Origin: Acidobacteriota bacterium
GTDB lineage: Bacteria; Acidobacteriota; Terriglobia; Bryobacterales; Bryobacteraceae
Direction of reading: 5' to 3'
Length of the DNA: 53,950 nucleotides
NCBI GenBank assembly: GCA_018268715.1
Contig: JAFDVZ010000001.1
Coordinates: 1-53,950, forward strand
Part shown: positions 34,258 through 42,759 of the stretch, piece after piece
How the letters are laid out: each line of letters opens with the position of its first letter
How positions within the stretch are numbered: the stretch's first letter is position 1
Made by a program: the position numbers and the translations under genes
Notes under the pieces: model-generated
Told to the model about the DNA's origin: nothing
What the model saw: the letters and a program-made list of their open reading frames with translations, nothing else
Database searches by the model: none

Positions 34258-35175
34258 TCACGCCGCCTTTCCCGACGTTTTCGCGGATCCCGGCGCCTTC
34301 GCCAGCGCCACGAAGATCGACCGCAGGGGCATCGGCTGGAACGAAATCTCACGGACATCGCCAAACAGGCGACGCACCTCGGAAGCGGTCCGCTGTTCGT
34401 CGAAACGGCTGTCGAAGAACCGCACCGCCGCTCCCGCCGCTTCCGGCCGCAGCCAATCCCGAGGCCACTCCGGCGGCAGCGGCCGCGGCGCGTCCAGGCA
34501 GACCAGCACCTCGCGGAAGCGCCCGCGCAGCGACGCCATCTCCTCGGAAAACAGCAGCCTCCCGCCGTCCAGATAGCCGATGTCGCTCGCGAAACTCTCG
34601 ATTTCCGCCAGATCGTGCGACGACAGCACGACCGTCGCGCCATCCGCGTTTTCAAGCAGGCCTTCGATCAATTCGTCCCGCACCAGGGCGTCCAGACCGC
34701 TGAATGGCTCGTCCATCACGATCAGGCGCGGCCGGTAGGCCAGCGAGGAAGCCAGCGCCGCTTTCATCAACATTCCGCGCGATAGATGTTTCAGCTTTCG
34801 GTTCCCCGGCAGGTCGAACCGCTGGAGCAGCACGTCGCGCCGCGCGTCGTCCCAGTCCGGGTAGAACGGCTTCATGTAATCGAGAAACTCGCGCACGGTC
34901 ATCCACGAGGGCAGCCGCTGGCTTTCGGAAACGTAGCCGATCCGCGTGAAGTCCTCGGCCCCCAGTCGCGTCGAGTCGCGCCCCATCACCGTCGCGCGGC
35001 CCGCCGACGGCCGCAGCAGATTCATCAGGATCTTCAGCGTGGTCGTCTTGCCCGCTCCGTTGGGCCCCACCAGGCCGTACACCGCGCCTTCGGTGACGCT
35101 CAGGTTCAATCCGTCCAGCACCCGGTTTCCACCGAACCGTATGGCCAGATCCGCCGTCTCCACCGCCGTACTCAT
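34258..35175 (-). CDS. ABC transporter ATP-binding protein
   Basis: 305-residue ATPase of an ABC-2-type exporter. Walker A GPNGAGKTTT, Q-loop VSESQRLP, signature HLSRGMLMKAALA (a degenerate LSGGQ), Walker B LIVMDEPFSGLD and switch LSSHDL are visible. A C-terminal extension (VLVCLDAPRPLPPEWPRDWL) is typical of YtrB/BcrA-like subunits. The ATG at 35175 overlaps the GntR stop as ATGA, so translation is coupled; an upstream ATG at 35202 would lie inside the regulator gene. Substrate unknown; YtrA-controlled exporters often respond to cell-wall antibiotics. Confidence 0.92.
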   Translation of the reverse strand: MSTAVETADLAIRFGGNRVLDGLNLSVTEGAVYGLVGPNGAGKTTTLKILMNLLRPSAGRATVMGRDSTRLGAEDFTRIGYVSESQRLPSWMTVREFLDYMKPFYPDWDDARRDVLLQRFDLPGNRKLKHLSRGMLMKAALASSLAYRPRLIVMDEPFSGLDALVRDELIEGLLENADGATVVLSSHDLAEIESFASDIGYLDGGRLLFSEEMASLRGRFREVLVCLDAPRPLPPEWPRDWLRPEAAGAAVRFFDSRFDEQRTASEVRRLFGDVREISFQPMPLRSIFVALAKAPGSAKTSGKAA

Positions 35176-35561
35176 GCGCCGCTCCCATCCAACCGTTTCC
35201 AATGCTGTTCCAGGGCCGCCGACACCTCCGCCAGCGTCAGCCCCAACGTTTTGGCTTCCACCACCAGTTGCTCAAGCTCCTTCTTGAGCAGGTTGGCGCG
35301 CTCGGCCGCCGTCGAGCCCGCGCGCACCGACACCACCGTTCCGATACCCGCCCGCACCTCGATGAGCCCTTCTGAAACCAGTTGCGCGATCACCTTGTGC
35401 GCCGTGTTCGGGTTGATCTTCAGCTCCGTGCTGAGGGTTCGCACCGAGGGGAACGGATCGCCGGGCCGCAACCGTCCGGAGAGCACCGCCTTTTTGGCCG
35501 CGTACACCACCTGCTCGTACAGGGAAAGCCCGGGTTCGAAGGCCAGGTGGAACGGGATCAC
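35172..35561 (-). CDS. GntR-family (YtrA-type) repressor
   Basis: 129 residues from a GTG at 35561. Short GntR of the YtrA subfamily: IPFHLAFEPGLSLYEQVVYA, the winged-helix core GRLRPGDPFPSVRTLSTELK, and INPNTAHKVIAQLVSEGLIE, then a dimerising helical tail. An upstream ATG at 35609 would place the promoter and operator inside the coding region, so it is rejected. Family alignment begins exactly at VIPFHL. With the -10 box only a few bases ahead, the message is probably nearly leaderless. It likely represses its own operon (regulator, ATPase, permease). Confidence 0.9.
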   Translation of the reverse strand: MIPFHLAFEPGLSLYEQVVYAAKKAVLSGRLRPGDPFPSVRTLSTELKINPNTAHKVIAQLVSEGLIEVRAGIGTVVSVRAGSTAAERANLLKKELEQLVVEAKTLGLTLAEVSAALEQHWKRLDGSGA

Positions 35562-35596
35562 AGGTGTACTATGACACGCAGTACACCTGCTGTCAA
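35561..35596 (-). promoter_or_regulatory. Promoter and palindromic operator of the gntR-ABC operon
   Basis: On the minus strand TTGACA (35596-35591), a 17-base spacer and CATAGT (35573-35568) form a near-consensus sigma-70 promoter. A perfect palindrome, CAGGTGTACT and AGTACACCTG with nine bases between (35561-35589), covers the spacer, the -10 box and the GTG start. GTGTACT/AGTACAC arms agree with known YtrA-type operators, so the encoded GntR protein is the likely ligand. Confidence 0.8.
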
Positions 35597-35648
35597 GCCT
35601 CCGCCTCACGCCTGGAGCGTCCCTGCGTCACCCGTCCGTTCAGGGAGC

Positions 35649-35677
35649 TTGACAGTCGACGGGATACTATATATTCT
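35649..35677 (+). promoter_or_regulatory. Promoter of the TonB-dependent receptor gene
   Basis: TTGACA (35649-35654), 17-base spacer and TATTCT (35672-35677), 26 bases before the receptor ATG. A short palindrome ATACT-AG-AGTAT (35686-35697) lies between the -10 box and the start and could bind a regulator. Confidence 0.65.
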
Positions 35678-35702
35678 CGATCATGATACTAGAGTATTGA
35701 CC

Positions 35703-38700
35703 ATGAAACTGCTTCGCCTCGCTCCCGTCCTCGTCGCCGTCGCCCTGCTCCGGGCCCAAAGCGGCGACAGTTCCGTCTCCGGCGCCGTCAAGGACCCGGC
35801 CGGCTCGGCCATCCCGGCCGCCAACATCACGGTGGTCAACATCCGCACGGGGGTCCAGCAGGCTACGTTTTCCAACGACTCGGGACTGTACCGCGTTGGC
35901 GGACTCGTGCCCGGATCCTACCGCGTGGAAGTGGACGCGGTCGGCTTTGACCACCTGGTGCGCGGGCCGGTCGCCATCGAGGTCAGCCGGAACCTGGCGC
36001 TGGACATCGCACTCCAGGTCGGCAAGCAGAGCGAGATCGTGACGGTGACCGAAGGAGCGCCGCTGGTGGACTCCCAATCCTCGACCGTGGCGCAGACCGT
36101 CAATCAGCGGATGCTGGACGGGCTTCCACTGCCGAACCGCGCCGCCTCCTCGCTCGCCGCGCTCGCGCCCGGAGTGGTCATGATCGACAGCGGCGCCGGA
36201 ACCGCCGAGAACTACCCGGTGTTCAGCGTCGCCGGCGGCCGCGCCCGCAACCAGAGCTTCACGCTCGACGGCGGAAATGTTTCAAACGCGGTCGGCCTGA
36301 CGCGTCCGCAGCAGCTCACCAGCCTGCCGGTGGACGCCATGCAGGAGTTCAAGATCATCGCCAACACGTACTCGGCCGAATACGGTCACTCCACCGGCGG
36401 CATCGTCACCATGTCCACGCGTTCCGGCTCCAACGAGTATCACGGCACGCTGTTCGAATCGTTGCAGAACGACGCGGTGAACGCGCGCAACTACTTCGCC
36501 GCCAAGCGCGCGCCGGTGCGCCTGAACCAGTACGGCGGCACGTTCGGCGGACCCATCCGCCGCGACAAGACGCACTTCTTCGTCAGTTGGGAGCAGACGC
36601 GCCAACTCACCAGTTTCGACGTCACGTCCACGGTTCCCACGGCGCTCAACCGCGTGGGCGACTTCTCCGACCTGCGCAGCACGGCCGGCCGCCAGATCCT
36701 GATCTACGACCCCGCCTCGGGCGCCACCGCCGCCACGCGACAGCCCTTTGCGGGCTCCGTGATTCCGCTCGCGCGGTTCGACGCGGTTTCGCGCGCGGCC
36801 CTGGCCTATCTGCCGGCGCCGAATCGCGCCGGAACCGCCACCAACGCCAACAACTTCTTCGGAAGCAGCCGCAACGAACTGAGCCGCAATATCGTAGTGG
36901 GCCGCCTGGACCATCAACTTCGCCCGGCCGATCTCATCACGGCGCGCTACTACATCAACGACGCGAACACCAACAACTCGGGAACCTACGGGATCCCCGC
37001 CGCCGATCCGCTGGCCGACATCACCGACGTGCGCATCCAGTCGATCCTCGGCGCGTACACGCACGTGTTCAGTCCCACGCTCACCAACGATTTCCGCTTC
37101 ACCTATCTGCGCCGCAAGTTCCTCGACTGGCGGCCCGGCGCCGGCGAGAACCTGGCGGCGAAGATCGGCCTGTCGGGCGTTTCCGACGCGGCCTTTCCGG
37201 CCTTCACGATCCCCGGTTACGGTGTTCCGGCCGGCTTTGTGGCGGGCAACGTGACGGTCCCCTCCACCGGAGCTACGCTGGGTAACCCGACGGCGGTGGC
37301 GCGCATTCAGACGCCCATCACCGACCGTCAGTTCATCGACTCGATCTCCTGGTTCCGCGGCCGCCACGCCTTCAAGTTTGGCGGGGAGTACCGCATGGGC
37401 GCCAACGACGAGATCCGCGACCGCGGCTCGGCCGGCGTCTTCACCATCAGCCCGCAGATCACCGACCTGCCAGGCTCCTCCTCCACCACCGGCAACTCGT
37501 TGGCGAGTTTCCTGCTCGGCGAAGTGAACGCCGCCAGCATCCAGGTCTCCGACAAGATCCCCTCGCGCGCCTCCTACATGGCGTTCTACTTTCAGGACGA
37601 CTGGCGCGTCACCGACCGGCTGACCGTCAACGCCGGCCTGCGCTACGAAGTCGAGTTCCCGCGTTGGGTGGTGGGAAACAAGATGAACTCGTTCGATCCC
37701 ACGGCGATCAATCCGGTTTCCGGCACTCCCGGCGTGGTCACCTTCGCCGGCGTCAACGGGACGCCCACGCGCGCCTTCGCCACGGACTGGAACAACCTGG
37801 GTCCGCGCCTGGGTTTCGCCTACAAACTGCCCGGCGCCTCGCAGACGGTCATCCGCGGCGGGGCGGGCTTCTTCTATGGACCCACGGTGAGCAACACCAT
37901 CGGCGACGTCGCCTCGCTCGGCTTCTCGACCTCGGCCAGCTACGCCGTCTCCCAGGCCGAAACACAGAGCGTGTTCCAACTGCGCTCCGGATTTCCGGCC
38001 GTGACGCGCCAGGCCATCGGGGCGGGCTTCGGAGCGGTCCCGCTGGGGCAGAAGGTGAACACGTCGGTGGCCTTCTTCAATCCGAAACAGGCCGCGCCCA
38101 TCTCCTATCAGTACAACTTCAGCGTTCAGCGCGAGGTTGCGCGCGACCTGCTGGTGGAAGCGGGCTATATCGGCAACGTAAGCCACCATCTCACCGCCAA
38201 CGACTTTACCCTGAACCAGGTTCCGCCCCAGTTGATGACCACGGGCAACGCGCAGTTGGCGCGGCCGTTCCCGCAGTTCAACAACGTGACGTGGATCAAC
38301 CCGTCTATCGGTAACTCCACCTATCACGCCGGGTTCCTGCGCGCCGAAAAGCGGATGAGCGGAGGCCTGTCGCTGCTGGCTCACCTCACCTTCTCCAAGT
38401 TCATCGACGACGTGGAAGCGGCCAACGAATTCGGCGCCACCGGCAGCTACATGGACGCCTATAACCGGCGGCTCGACAAGGGGCTGAGCGGCAGCGACGT
38501 CCCCCGCCGCTTGGTGGTGACGCTGCTGTACGAACTGCCCTCGTACAAGGGCTCCCGCATTTTGAACGCGGTCGCGGGCGGCTGGAAGCTCGGTGTGCTC
38601 CAGACGGCGGAATCCGGCCCCACGTTCACCGTCATCAGCACTGCGAATACCACCAACGCTTTCCCCGCCGGATCGCCGCGGCCGAACCTGCTCGCCGACG

Positions 38701-39020
38701 CCGCGCTGCCCGGCGACCAGCGGAACGTGCGCCGTTGGTTCGATACGTCCGCCTTCGCGAACCCCGCCGCGCTGACGTTCGGCAACTCGCCGCGCGGGGG
38801 ATTTCGGGCGGCGCCGGTCATCTCCACCGACGCCACCTTTGAGAAGAGCTTCGCCCTGACGGAGCGATGGCGGGCGGACGTGCGCGGCGAATTCTACAAC
38901 CTGCTGAACCACGCGATCTTCAACATCCCGGGGTTCACTCTGGGCGCCGCCGACTTCGGCGCCGTGTCCAGCGCCCGCTCGCCGCGCACGGCCCAGCTTT
39001 CGCTACGGCTTAGCTTCTGA
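35703..39020 (+). CDS. TonB-dependent receptor with carboxypeptidase-regulatory-like domain
   Basis: 1105-residue outer-membrane receptor of the Oar/Acidobacteriota type. Signal peptide (LLRLAPVLVAVALLRAQ), then a CarboxypepD_reg-like domain (SVSGAVKDPAGSAIPAANIT, GLYRVGGLVPGSYRVEVDA), a plug domain (QSFTLDGGNVSNAVGL, EFKIIANTYSAEYGHSTGG) and a long beta-barrel ending in the aromatic-terminated strand AQLSLRLSF. Motifs such as GTFGGPIRRDKTHFFVSWE and YNFSVQREVARDLLVEAGYI are hallmarks of this class. Takes up large substrates with TonB energy; the ligand is unknown, but nearby sulfatases and peptidase suggest glycans or glycoproteins. The ATG at 35703 follows a clear promoter; the open frame upstream is not used. 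Its end overlaps the convergent gene by 18 bases. Confidence 0.95.
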   Translation: MKLLRLAPVLVAVALLRAQSGDSSVSGAVKDPAGSAIPAANITVVNIRTGVQQATFSNDSGLYRVGGLVPGSYRVEVDAVGFDHLVRGPVAIEVSRNLALDIALQVGKQSEIVTVTEGAPLVDSQSSTVAQTVNQRMLDGLPLPNRAASSLAALAPGVVMIDSGAGTAENYPVFSVAGGRARNQSFTLDGGNVSNAVGLTRPQQLTSLPVDAMQEFKIIANTYSAEYGHSTGGIVTMSTRSGSNEYHGTLFESLQNDAVNARNYFAAKRAPVRLNQYGGTFGGPIRRDKTHFFVSWEQTRQLTSFDVTSTVPTALNRVGDFSDLRSTAGRQILIYDPASGATAATRQPFAGSVIPLARFDAVSRAALAYLPAPNRAGTATNANNFFGSSRNELSRNIVVGRLDHQLRPADLITARYYINDANTNNSGTYGIPAADPLADITDVRIQSILGAYTHVFSPTLTNDFRFTYLRRKFLDWRPGAGENLAAKIGLSGVSDAAFPAFTIPGYGVPAGFVAGNVTVPSTGATLGNPTAVARIQTPITDRQFIDSISWFRGRHAFKFGGEYRMGANDEIRDRGSAGVFTISPQITDLPGSSSTTGNSLASFLLGEVNAASIQVSDKIPSRASYMAFYFQDDWRVTDRLTVNAGLRYEVEFPRWVVGNKMNSFDPTAINPVSGTPGVVTFAGVNGTPTRAFATDWNNLGPRLGFAYKLPGASQTVIRGGAGFFYGPTVSNTIGDVASLGFSTSASYAVSQAETQSVFQLRSGFPAVTRQAIGAGFGAVPLGQKVNTSVAFFNPKQAAPISYQYNFSVQREVARDLLVEAGYIGNVSHHLTANDFTLNQVPPQLMTTGNAQLARPFPQFNNVTWINPSIGNSTYHAGFLRAEKRMSGGLSLLAHLTFSKFIDDVEAANEFGATGSYMDAYNRRLDKGLSGSDVPRRLVVTLLYELPSYKGSRILNAVAGGWKLGVLQTAESGPTFTVISTANTTNAFPAGSPRPNLLADAALPGDQRNVRRWFDTSAFANPAALTFGNSPRGGFRAAPVISTDATFEKSFALTERWRADVRGEFYNLLNHAIFNIPGFTLGAADFGAVSSARSPRTAQLSLRLSF

Positions 39021-39476
39021 CGGCTGCGTCAATTTCAGAAGCAGCGTCCGGCAGGCGTCGTCGTCGCAGCGCGTGATCTTGGCCTCGCCATCCCGGATCA
39101 CGCCGCGGACCTTGTAGGTGGTGACGATGTCGCCGGAAATCACCACCGCGATCCGCCCACCCAGGTGCTCGCGCGTGAAGGTCTCCAGCCGCTTGGCGTG
39201 CTCCGGCGCAAGCTTCACGTTCAGCATGGTGAAGCCGCGGTCGTCCTGGGCCGCCTTGGGGGGCTCGGCCAGGATGAGCGGGACGAACCGCGAAGCGTCC
39301 AGCGCGAAGTATTCGCCGCCGTACTTCATCACCCGCTCGCCGTCCACGCCCGTGCGGGCCTGTTCCGCTGACGGCCCCGTCTTCACCACCGCGTACACGC
39401 CGTTGGCCAGCGGAGCCTCTCCGAAACACGCCGCCATGGAACACACGGCGAGCGTAATAAAACATTTCCGTGTCAT
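39003..39476 (-). CDS. Exported SecD P1-head-like domain protein
   Basis: 157 residues with a signal or lipoprotein-like N terminus (CFITLAVCSMAACFGEA). The C-terminal half resembles the P1 head subdomain of SecD: MLNVKLAPEHAKRLETFTRE, LGGRIAVVISGDIVTTYKV. No other SecD part is present, so this is a stand-alone periplasmic module of unknown role rather than a translocon component. Confidence 0.65.
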   Translation of the reverse strand: MTRKCFITLAVCSMAACFGEAPLANGVYAVVKTGPSAEQARTGVDGERVMKYGGEYFALDASRFVPLILAEPPKAAQDDRGFTMLNVKLAPEHAKRLETFTREHLGGRIAVVISGDIVTTYKVRGVIRDGEAKITRCDDDACRTLLLKLTQPSEAKP

Positions 39477-39556
39477 ATTGGATCCTCAAAAAAAGCAGAT
39501 AGGTGGACACGCGGCCCGCCGGGCAGCGCCGGCAGGCGAAACGCTTTCGAGAGGAT

Positions 39557-39886
39557 CTAGCGCGGAGGAGGCCGGCGGCGCAAGGGCGGGAAATCGAGGT
39601 GGGACTCAGGCCGCGGGTCGCCGCCATCGGTCCCGCTGGCCATGCGGCGCGAGGCGTCCGGCCGTACGGCGCACCGCCCCGCCGTGGGTAGAGCCGCCGT
39701 GGGCGCCGCGGCAACGGACCATTCGCCGGATTCGATCGCTACCGGCGTCGACGGCTGCGATGCGTCCATCGCCCGGCCCGTCGCGCCGCCCAGGCTCCAC
39801 TGGACGAGCGTCGCCAGGGCCACCGCCAGCGCCACTCCGGCCAACGCGCCGACGACGGCCCATCGCAACCGCGGCCTTACGCCCAT
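39557..39886 (-). CDS. Hypothetical single-pass membrane protein
   Basis: 109 residues: one N-terminal hydrophobic helix (WAVVGALAGVALAVALATLV) and a low-complexity Pro/Arg-rich remainder. No family recognised. The membrane helix and the ATG near the gene-free junction support it modestly; codon pattern alone would not. Confidence 0.4.
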   Translation of the reverse strand: MGVRPRLRWAVVGALAGVALAVALATLVQWSLGGATGRAMDASQPSTPVAIESGEWSVAAAPTAALPTAGRCAVRPDASRRMASGTDGGDPRPESHLDFPPLRRRPPPR

Positions 39887-39928
39887 GACACCCCGATTGT
39901 AGAGCCAGCGCCTGGAACGGTCAATCGC

Positions 39929-40285
39929 CTATTCGTCCCGATGCGCGGCGGCCGGCGTGAACGCCGGAGCGCACACCGCTACATACTCCGCGCCGTCTTC
40001 GCCCGGCGTGCTGTAGCGCACCCATTCTCCCTTGGCCGCCACGATGGCCTGCCCTTCGTGGACCTCCAGCACGCCGCCTTCAAACTCCACTCGCAGGCAA
40101 CCTCGCAGCACCAGCGTGTACTCGTCGAACTCCGGCCTCTGCCCGGGCTCCGACCAGCCCGCCGGGCTCCGCATATGCGCAAGGCTCACCGCCGCGTCGC
40201 CCGAGTTCACATGGCCCACGTACTCATCGATGAGCTTGTGTCCGGGAACCGGGATCCGCGTGGGCGAGGCAATCAATCGAGGCAT
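39929..40285 (-). CDS. Cupin-domain protein
   Basis: 118-residue small beta-barrel cupin. Visible motif 1 region RPEFDEYTLVLRGCLRVEFEGG and motif 2 region VHEGQAIVAAKGEWVRYSTP. The metal-binding histidines of classical cupin motif 1 (HxH) are not obvious, so metal binding is uncertain. The ATG overlaps the stop of the M28 peptidase gene by one base (TGATG), so the two are translationally coupled. Function unknown; perhaps a sugar or amino-acid binding partner. Confidence 0.8.
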   Translation of the reverse strand: MPRLIASPTRIPVPGHKLIDEYVGHVNSGDAAVSLAHMRSPAGWSEPGQRPEFDEYTLVLRGCLRVEFEGGVLEVHEGQAIVAAKGEWVRYSTPGEDGAEYVAVCAPAFTPAAAHRDE

Positions 40286-41649
40286 CAATACGTCTCCACT
40301 TTCATCTTCTCGCGTGGAGGGAACAGATACACGGAGGGCAGGCTCGCGTTTCCGTCCGCGTCCACCGCCTCCACTCCGAACACGTACTCGTCCACCGAGA
40401 CGCCCGGAAGCAGCAGGTCCTTGGCGTCCTTCTTCACGAAGAACGAGCGTTCCCACAGCGCCTGCGTAGTCGAACGCATCAGCACCAGGTAGCCCGCCAG
40501 GTCCGGCTCGGTCGCCGGCGTCCACCGCAGTTGGGCGTCATAGCGCGACTTCCCGCGCCCGATCATGGGCTGCAACTGCCCCTTGCGAGGCCCGGACTGA
40601 ATCGGCTCGAACGCCGTGGGAGCCTTCGGCGCAAGAGCGAGCGTCGCCGCCACCGCCGCGTTGATCTTCGCCACGCGCGTGGTGTAGCCCGGCGACATGT
40701 TCGCCAGCGTATCGGTGGCGGTGTGCTGGTTGGCGTAGTTCTCCATGGCCGAGCTGATGCGGATCGCCGTGAAGCCTTCCTGGTTGAGCGGCGTGTGATC
40801 GCCGCCGCGCGCCAGGCGGTCGGAGCGGAACACCAGCTCCACTTTCATGGACGGCACATAGCGTTCACCGACTTCCTTCAGATACCGCGCCAGTTGCCGC
40901 GAAGGCGAATCGTTCGGATCCTCTGAGAACACGCGGACGGAGGCGCCGTCCGCTTCGCCGTTGCCGGAAAGGTCGCTGCCGATGATGTCGTTGTTCAGCA
41001 CCGCTTCCAGCGGACGGCCCTGTTTGCGGGCGTCCTGGGCGAACAGTGTGGCGCCGATCAGCCCCTCCTCCTCGGCGGTGAAGAGGATGAACACCAGCGT
41101 CTTGTCGAACTCGTGCTGGCTCATCACGCGCGCCAGCTCCATCACCGCCGCCGTGCCGCTGCCGTCGTCGTTGACGCCGGGCGCGGGCGTATCCGGATCC
41201 GCCGGGCGCACCTGCTCGCCGGCGCGCCGCTGCTCCTCGGTGAGGGGGGCGCGCAACGCCAGCGTATCGTAATGCGCCGACACGGCCACCTCGCGATCCT
41301 TGTTGATCGTGCCGGGCAGGCGGGCAACGATGTTGGTGAGTTCGACGTCCGCGGTGATCCGCCCTTGCTTCTTCACCCGGTGTTTGTCGAGCGTGACTTC
41401 CAGCCGCGGGCTGTAGCCGCGCAACTCCGACTCGATCCACCGCATGGCCGCTCCGACGCCATGGTCCGGATCGGTCCGCGAGGAGTTCACGTTGCGCGTG
41501 CCGAAGGCCTCGAGCTTCTTCAGATTGGCGGTGATGCGTTCCATCGACACGCCGTCGACGATGCGCGTCACCGCGGGATTCAGGGTGGCGGGCTGCGCGA
41601 ACGCCGGCGCCGCCAGCGTCAGCAAGGGCAGAAAGTACGTGAACCGCAT
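40285..41649 (-). CDS. Exported M28-family zinc aminopeptidase
   Basis: 454 residues with signal peptide (FLPLLTLAAPAFAQ). Zinc ligands and catalytic residues of clan MH are in place: SAHYDTL (His, Asp), PGVNDDGSGTAAVMELA (bridging Asp), FTAEEEGLIGA (Glu-Glu), LNNDIIGSD (Asp) and GGDHTPLNQEGF (His). The last 110 residues (LQPMIGRGKSRYDAQLRWTP onward) look like a fibronectin-type III module, common in secreted M28 enzymes. Probably an extracellular aminopeptidase for scavenging peptides. First gene of a coupled pair with the cupin gene. Confidence 0.93.
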   Translation of the reverse strand: MRFTYFLPLLTLAAPAFAQPATLNPAVTRIVDGVSMERITANLKKLEAFGTRNVNSSRTDPDHGVGAAMRWIESELRGYSPRLEVTLDKHRVKKQGRITADVELTNIVARLPGTINKDREVAVSAHYDTLALRAPLTEEQRRAGEQVRPADPDTPAPGVNDDGSGTAAVMELARVMSQHEFDKTLVFILFTAEEEGLIGATLFAQDARKQGRPLEAVLNNDIIGSDLSGNGEADGASVRVFSEDPNDSPSRQLARYLKEVGERYVPSMKVELVFRSDRLARGGDHTPLNQEGFTAIRISSAMENYANQHTATDTLANMSPGYTTRVAKINAAVAATLALAPKAPTAFEPIQSGPRKGQLQPMIGRGKSRYDAQLRWTPATEPDLAGYLVLMRSTTQALWERSFFVKKDAKDLLLPGVSVDEYVFGVEAVDADGNASLPSVYLFPPREKMKVETY

Positions 41650-41698
41650 GTGTTGTGAAGCGACGATGATAGCATGCGGCCCGGAGCGGCCCCGTGGA

Positions 41699-42706
41699 CT
41701 AGCTTCCCGCGTGATACGTCTTCTGATACTTGTTCCGGCTGTTGTACACCGTGTAGGCCCCGCTGGGCTCCACCGTCAGCTTGATGTACTTGCCTTCGCA
41801 CTGCTGGTCGAGGTTGGCGATGAAGGTGTCCGGCGCGTTTGTCTCCTTGCCGCCCGCCATGGCGAAATGCAACTGCCAGATGTCCTCGAGCCCCGGCGAC
41901 GATCGGATCACCTTCCACGCCGACGGCGACCCGCCCTTCTTTGCGCCGTTGTTCATGATCGCCACCGTCGGATGCAACGCATGCACGATCGCCGGCGCGT
42001 TCGATTGATCCAGGCCATGATGCGTGGTCAGGTAAACGTCCACCTTGCCCAGCAGGTTCGCCGGACACGCCAGATCCAGTTCCTTGTTCCAGGTGAGGTC
42101 GCCCAGGTCGACAAACCGGAATCCGCCGTACTTCAGGACGAACCCGGTCGAACGCGCATTCTCGGTCGGATCCACGGCCTTCTTCTCGCTCGCCGCGCAG
42201 GCCGGATTGGGTTGGCCCGCGCCCGGCAGCGCCTGGGCCAGGTGCTCGCCGTTCGCCTGGACGATAGTGATGTCCACGCCCTTCATCGGGATTGTGTCGC
42301 CCGGCTTCACGGTCCGCTTTTGGGAGTTTTGCGAAGCCTTGGCGTACACCTCGCTCATCTCGCCGGCCGACTTGCCCGTCTCGTTGTTGGGGCCATGATC
42401 GATGAACGTGCCCACCGGGATCCGTTCGGAAAGCGCGAACGCTCCGCCGACATGATCCAGATGATAGTGCGTCACCAGCACGTAGTCGATCTTTTTGAGC
42501 TTGGCCGCCTTGGCCACGGCGCGGATACGATCGGCGTCGCGGCCCCCATAGCCCAGCCAACCCGTGTCCACCACCATCGATTCGCCCGACGGCCCGACGA
42601 TCACCGTGGCCTGGCCGCCCTCCACGTCGACGAAGTAGATTTCGAGATTCTTCGCGGCCCAGACCGGTGTGATGGCCGCGATCAGCGCGAGGATCAGGAG
42701 TCTCAT
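41699..42706 (-). CDS. Exported MBL-fold metallo-hydrolase (ComEC/Rec2-like)
   Basis: 335 residues from the ATG at 42706, which begins a signal peptide (LLILALIAAITPVWAA). The MBL metal motif THYHLDHVGG is present, with FVDVEGGQATVIVGPSGES at the start, FVDLGDLTW and TTHHGLDQSN further on, the layout of the ComEC-type MBL domain. The upstream extension of the open frame is not homologous and is rejected. Likely a phosphodiesterase or similar hydrolase in the periplasm. 53 bases downstream of a sulfatase gene on the same strand. Confidence 0.88.
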   Translation of the reverse strand: MRLLILALIAAITPVWAAKNLEIYFVDVEGGQATVIVGPSGESMVVDTGWLGYGGRDADRIRAVAKAAKLKKIDYVLVTHYHLDHVGGAFALSERIPVGTFIDHGPNNETGKSAGEMSEVYAKASQNSQKRTVKPGDTIPMKGVDITIVQANGEHLAQALPGAGQPNPACAASEKKAVDPTENARSTGFVLKYGGFRFVDLGDLTWNKELDLACPANLLGKVDVYLTTHHGLDQSNAPAIVHALHPTVAIMNNGAKKGGSPSAWKVIRSSPGLEDIWQLHFAMAGGKETNAPDTFIANLDQQCEGKYIKLTVEPSGAYTVYNSRNKYQKTYHAGS

Positions 42707-42759
42707 TGCACGCGATGCTACCACAACCGTGCGCCGAGGACGCCGCGCCTGGCCCGCCT

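Noticed and set aside
36282-38912. An 876-codon open frame antisense to the TonB receptor
   Set aside because: It mirrors the receptor gene in a high-GC region and its protein is a low-complexity Arg/Val/Gly-rich sequence with no motifs.
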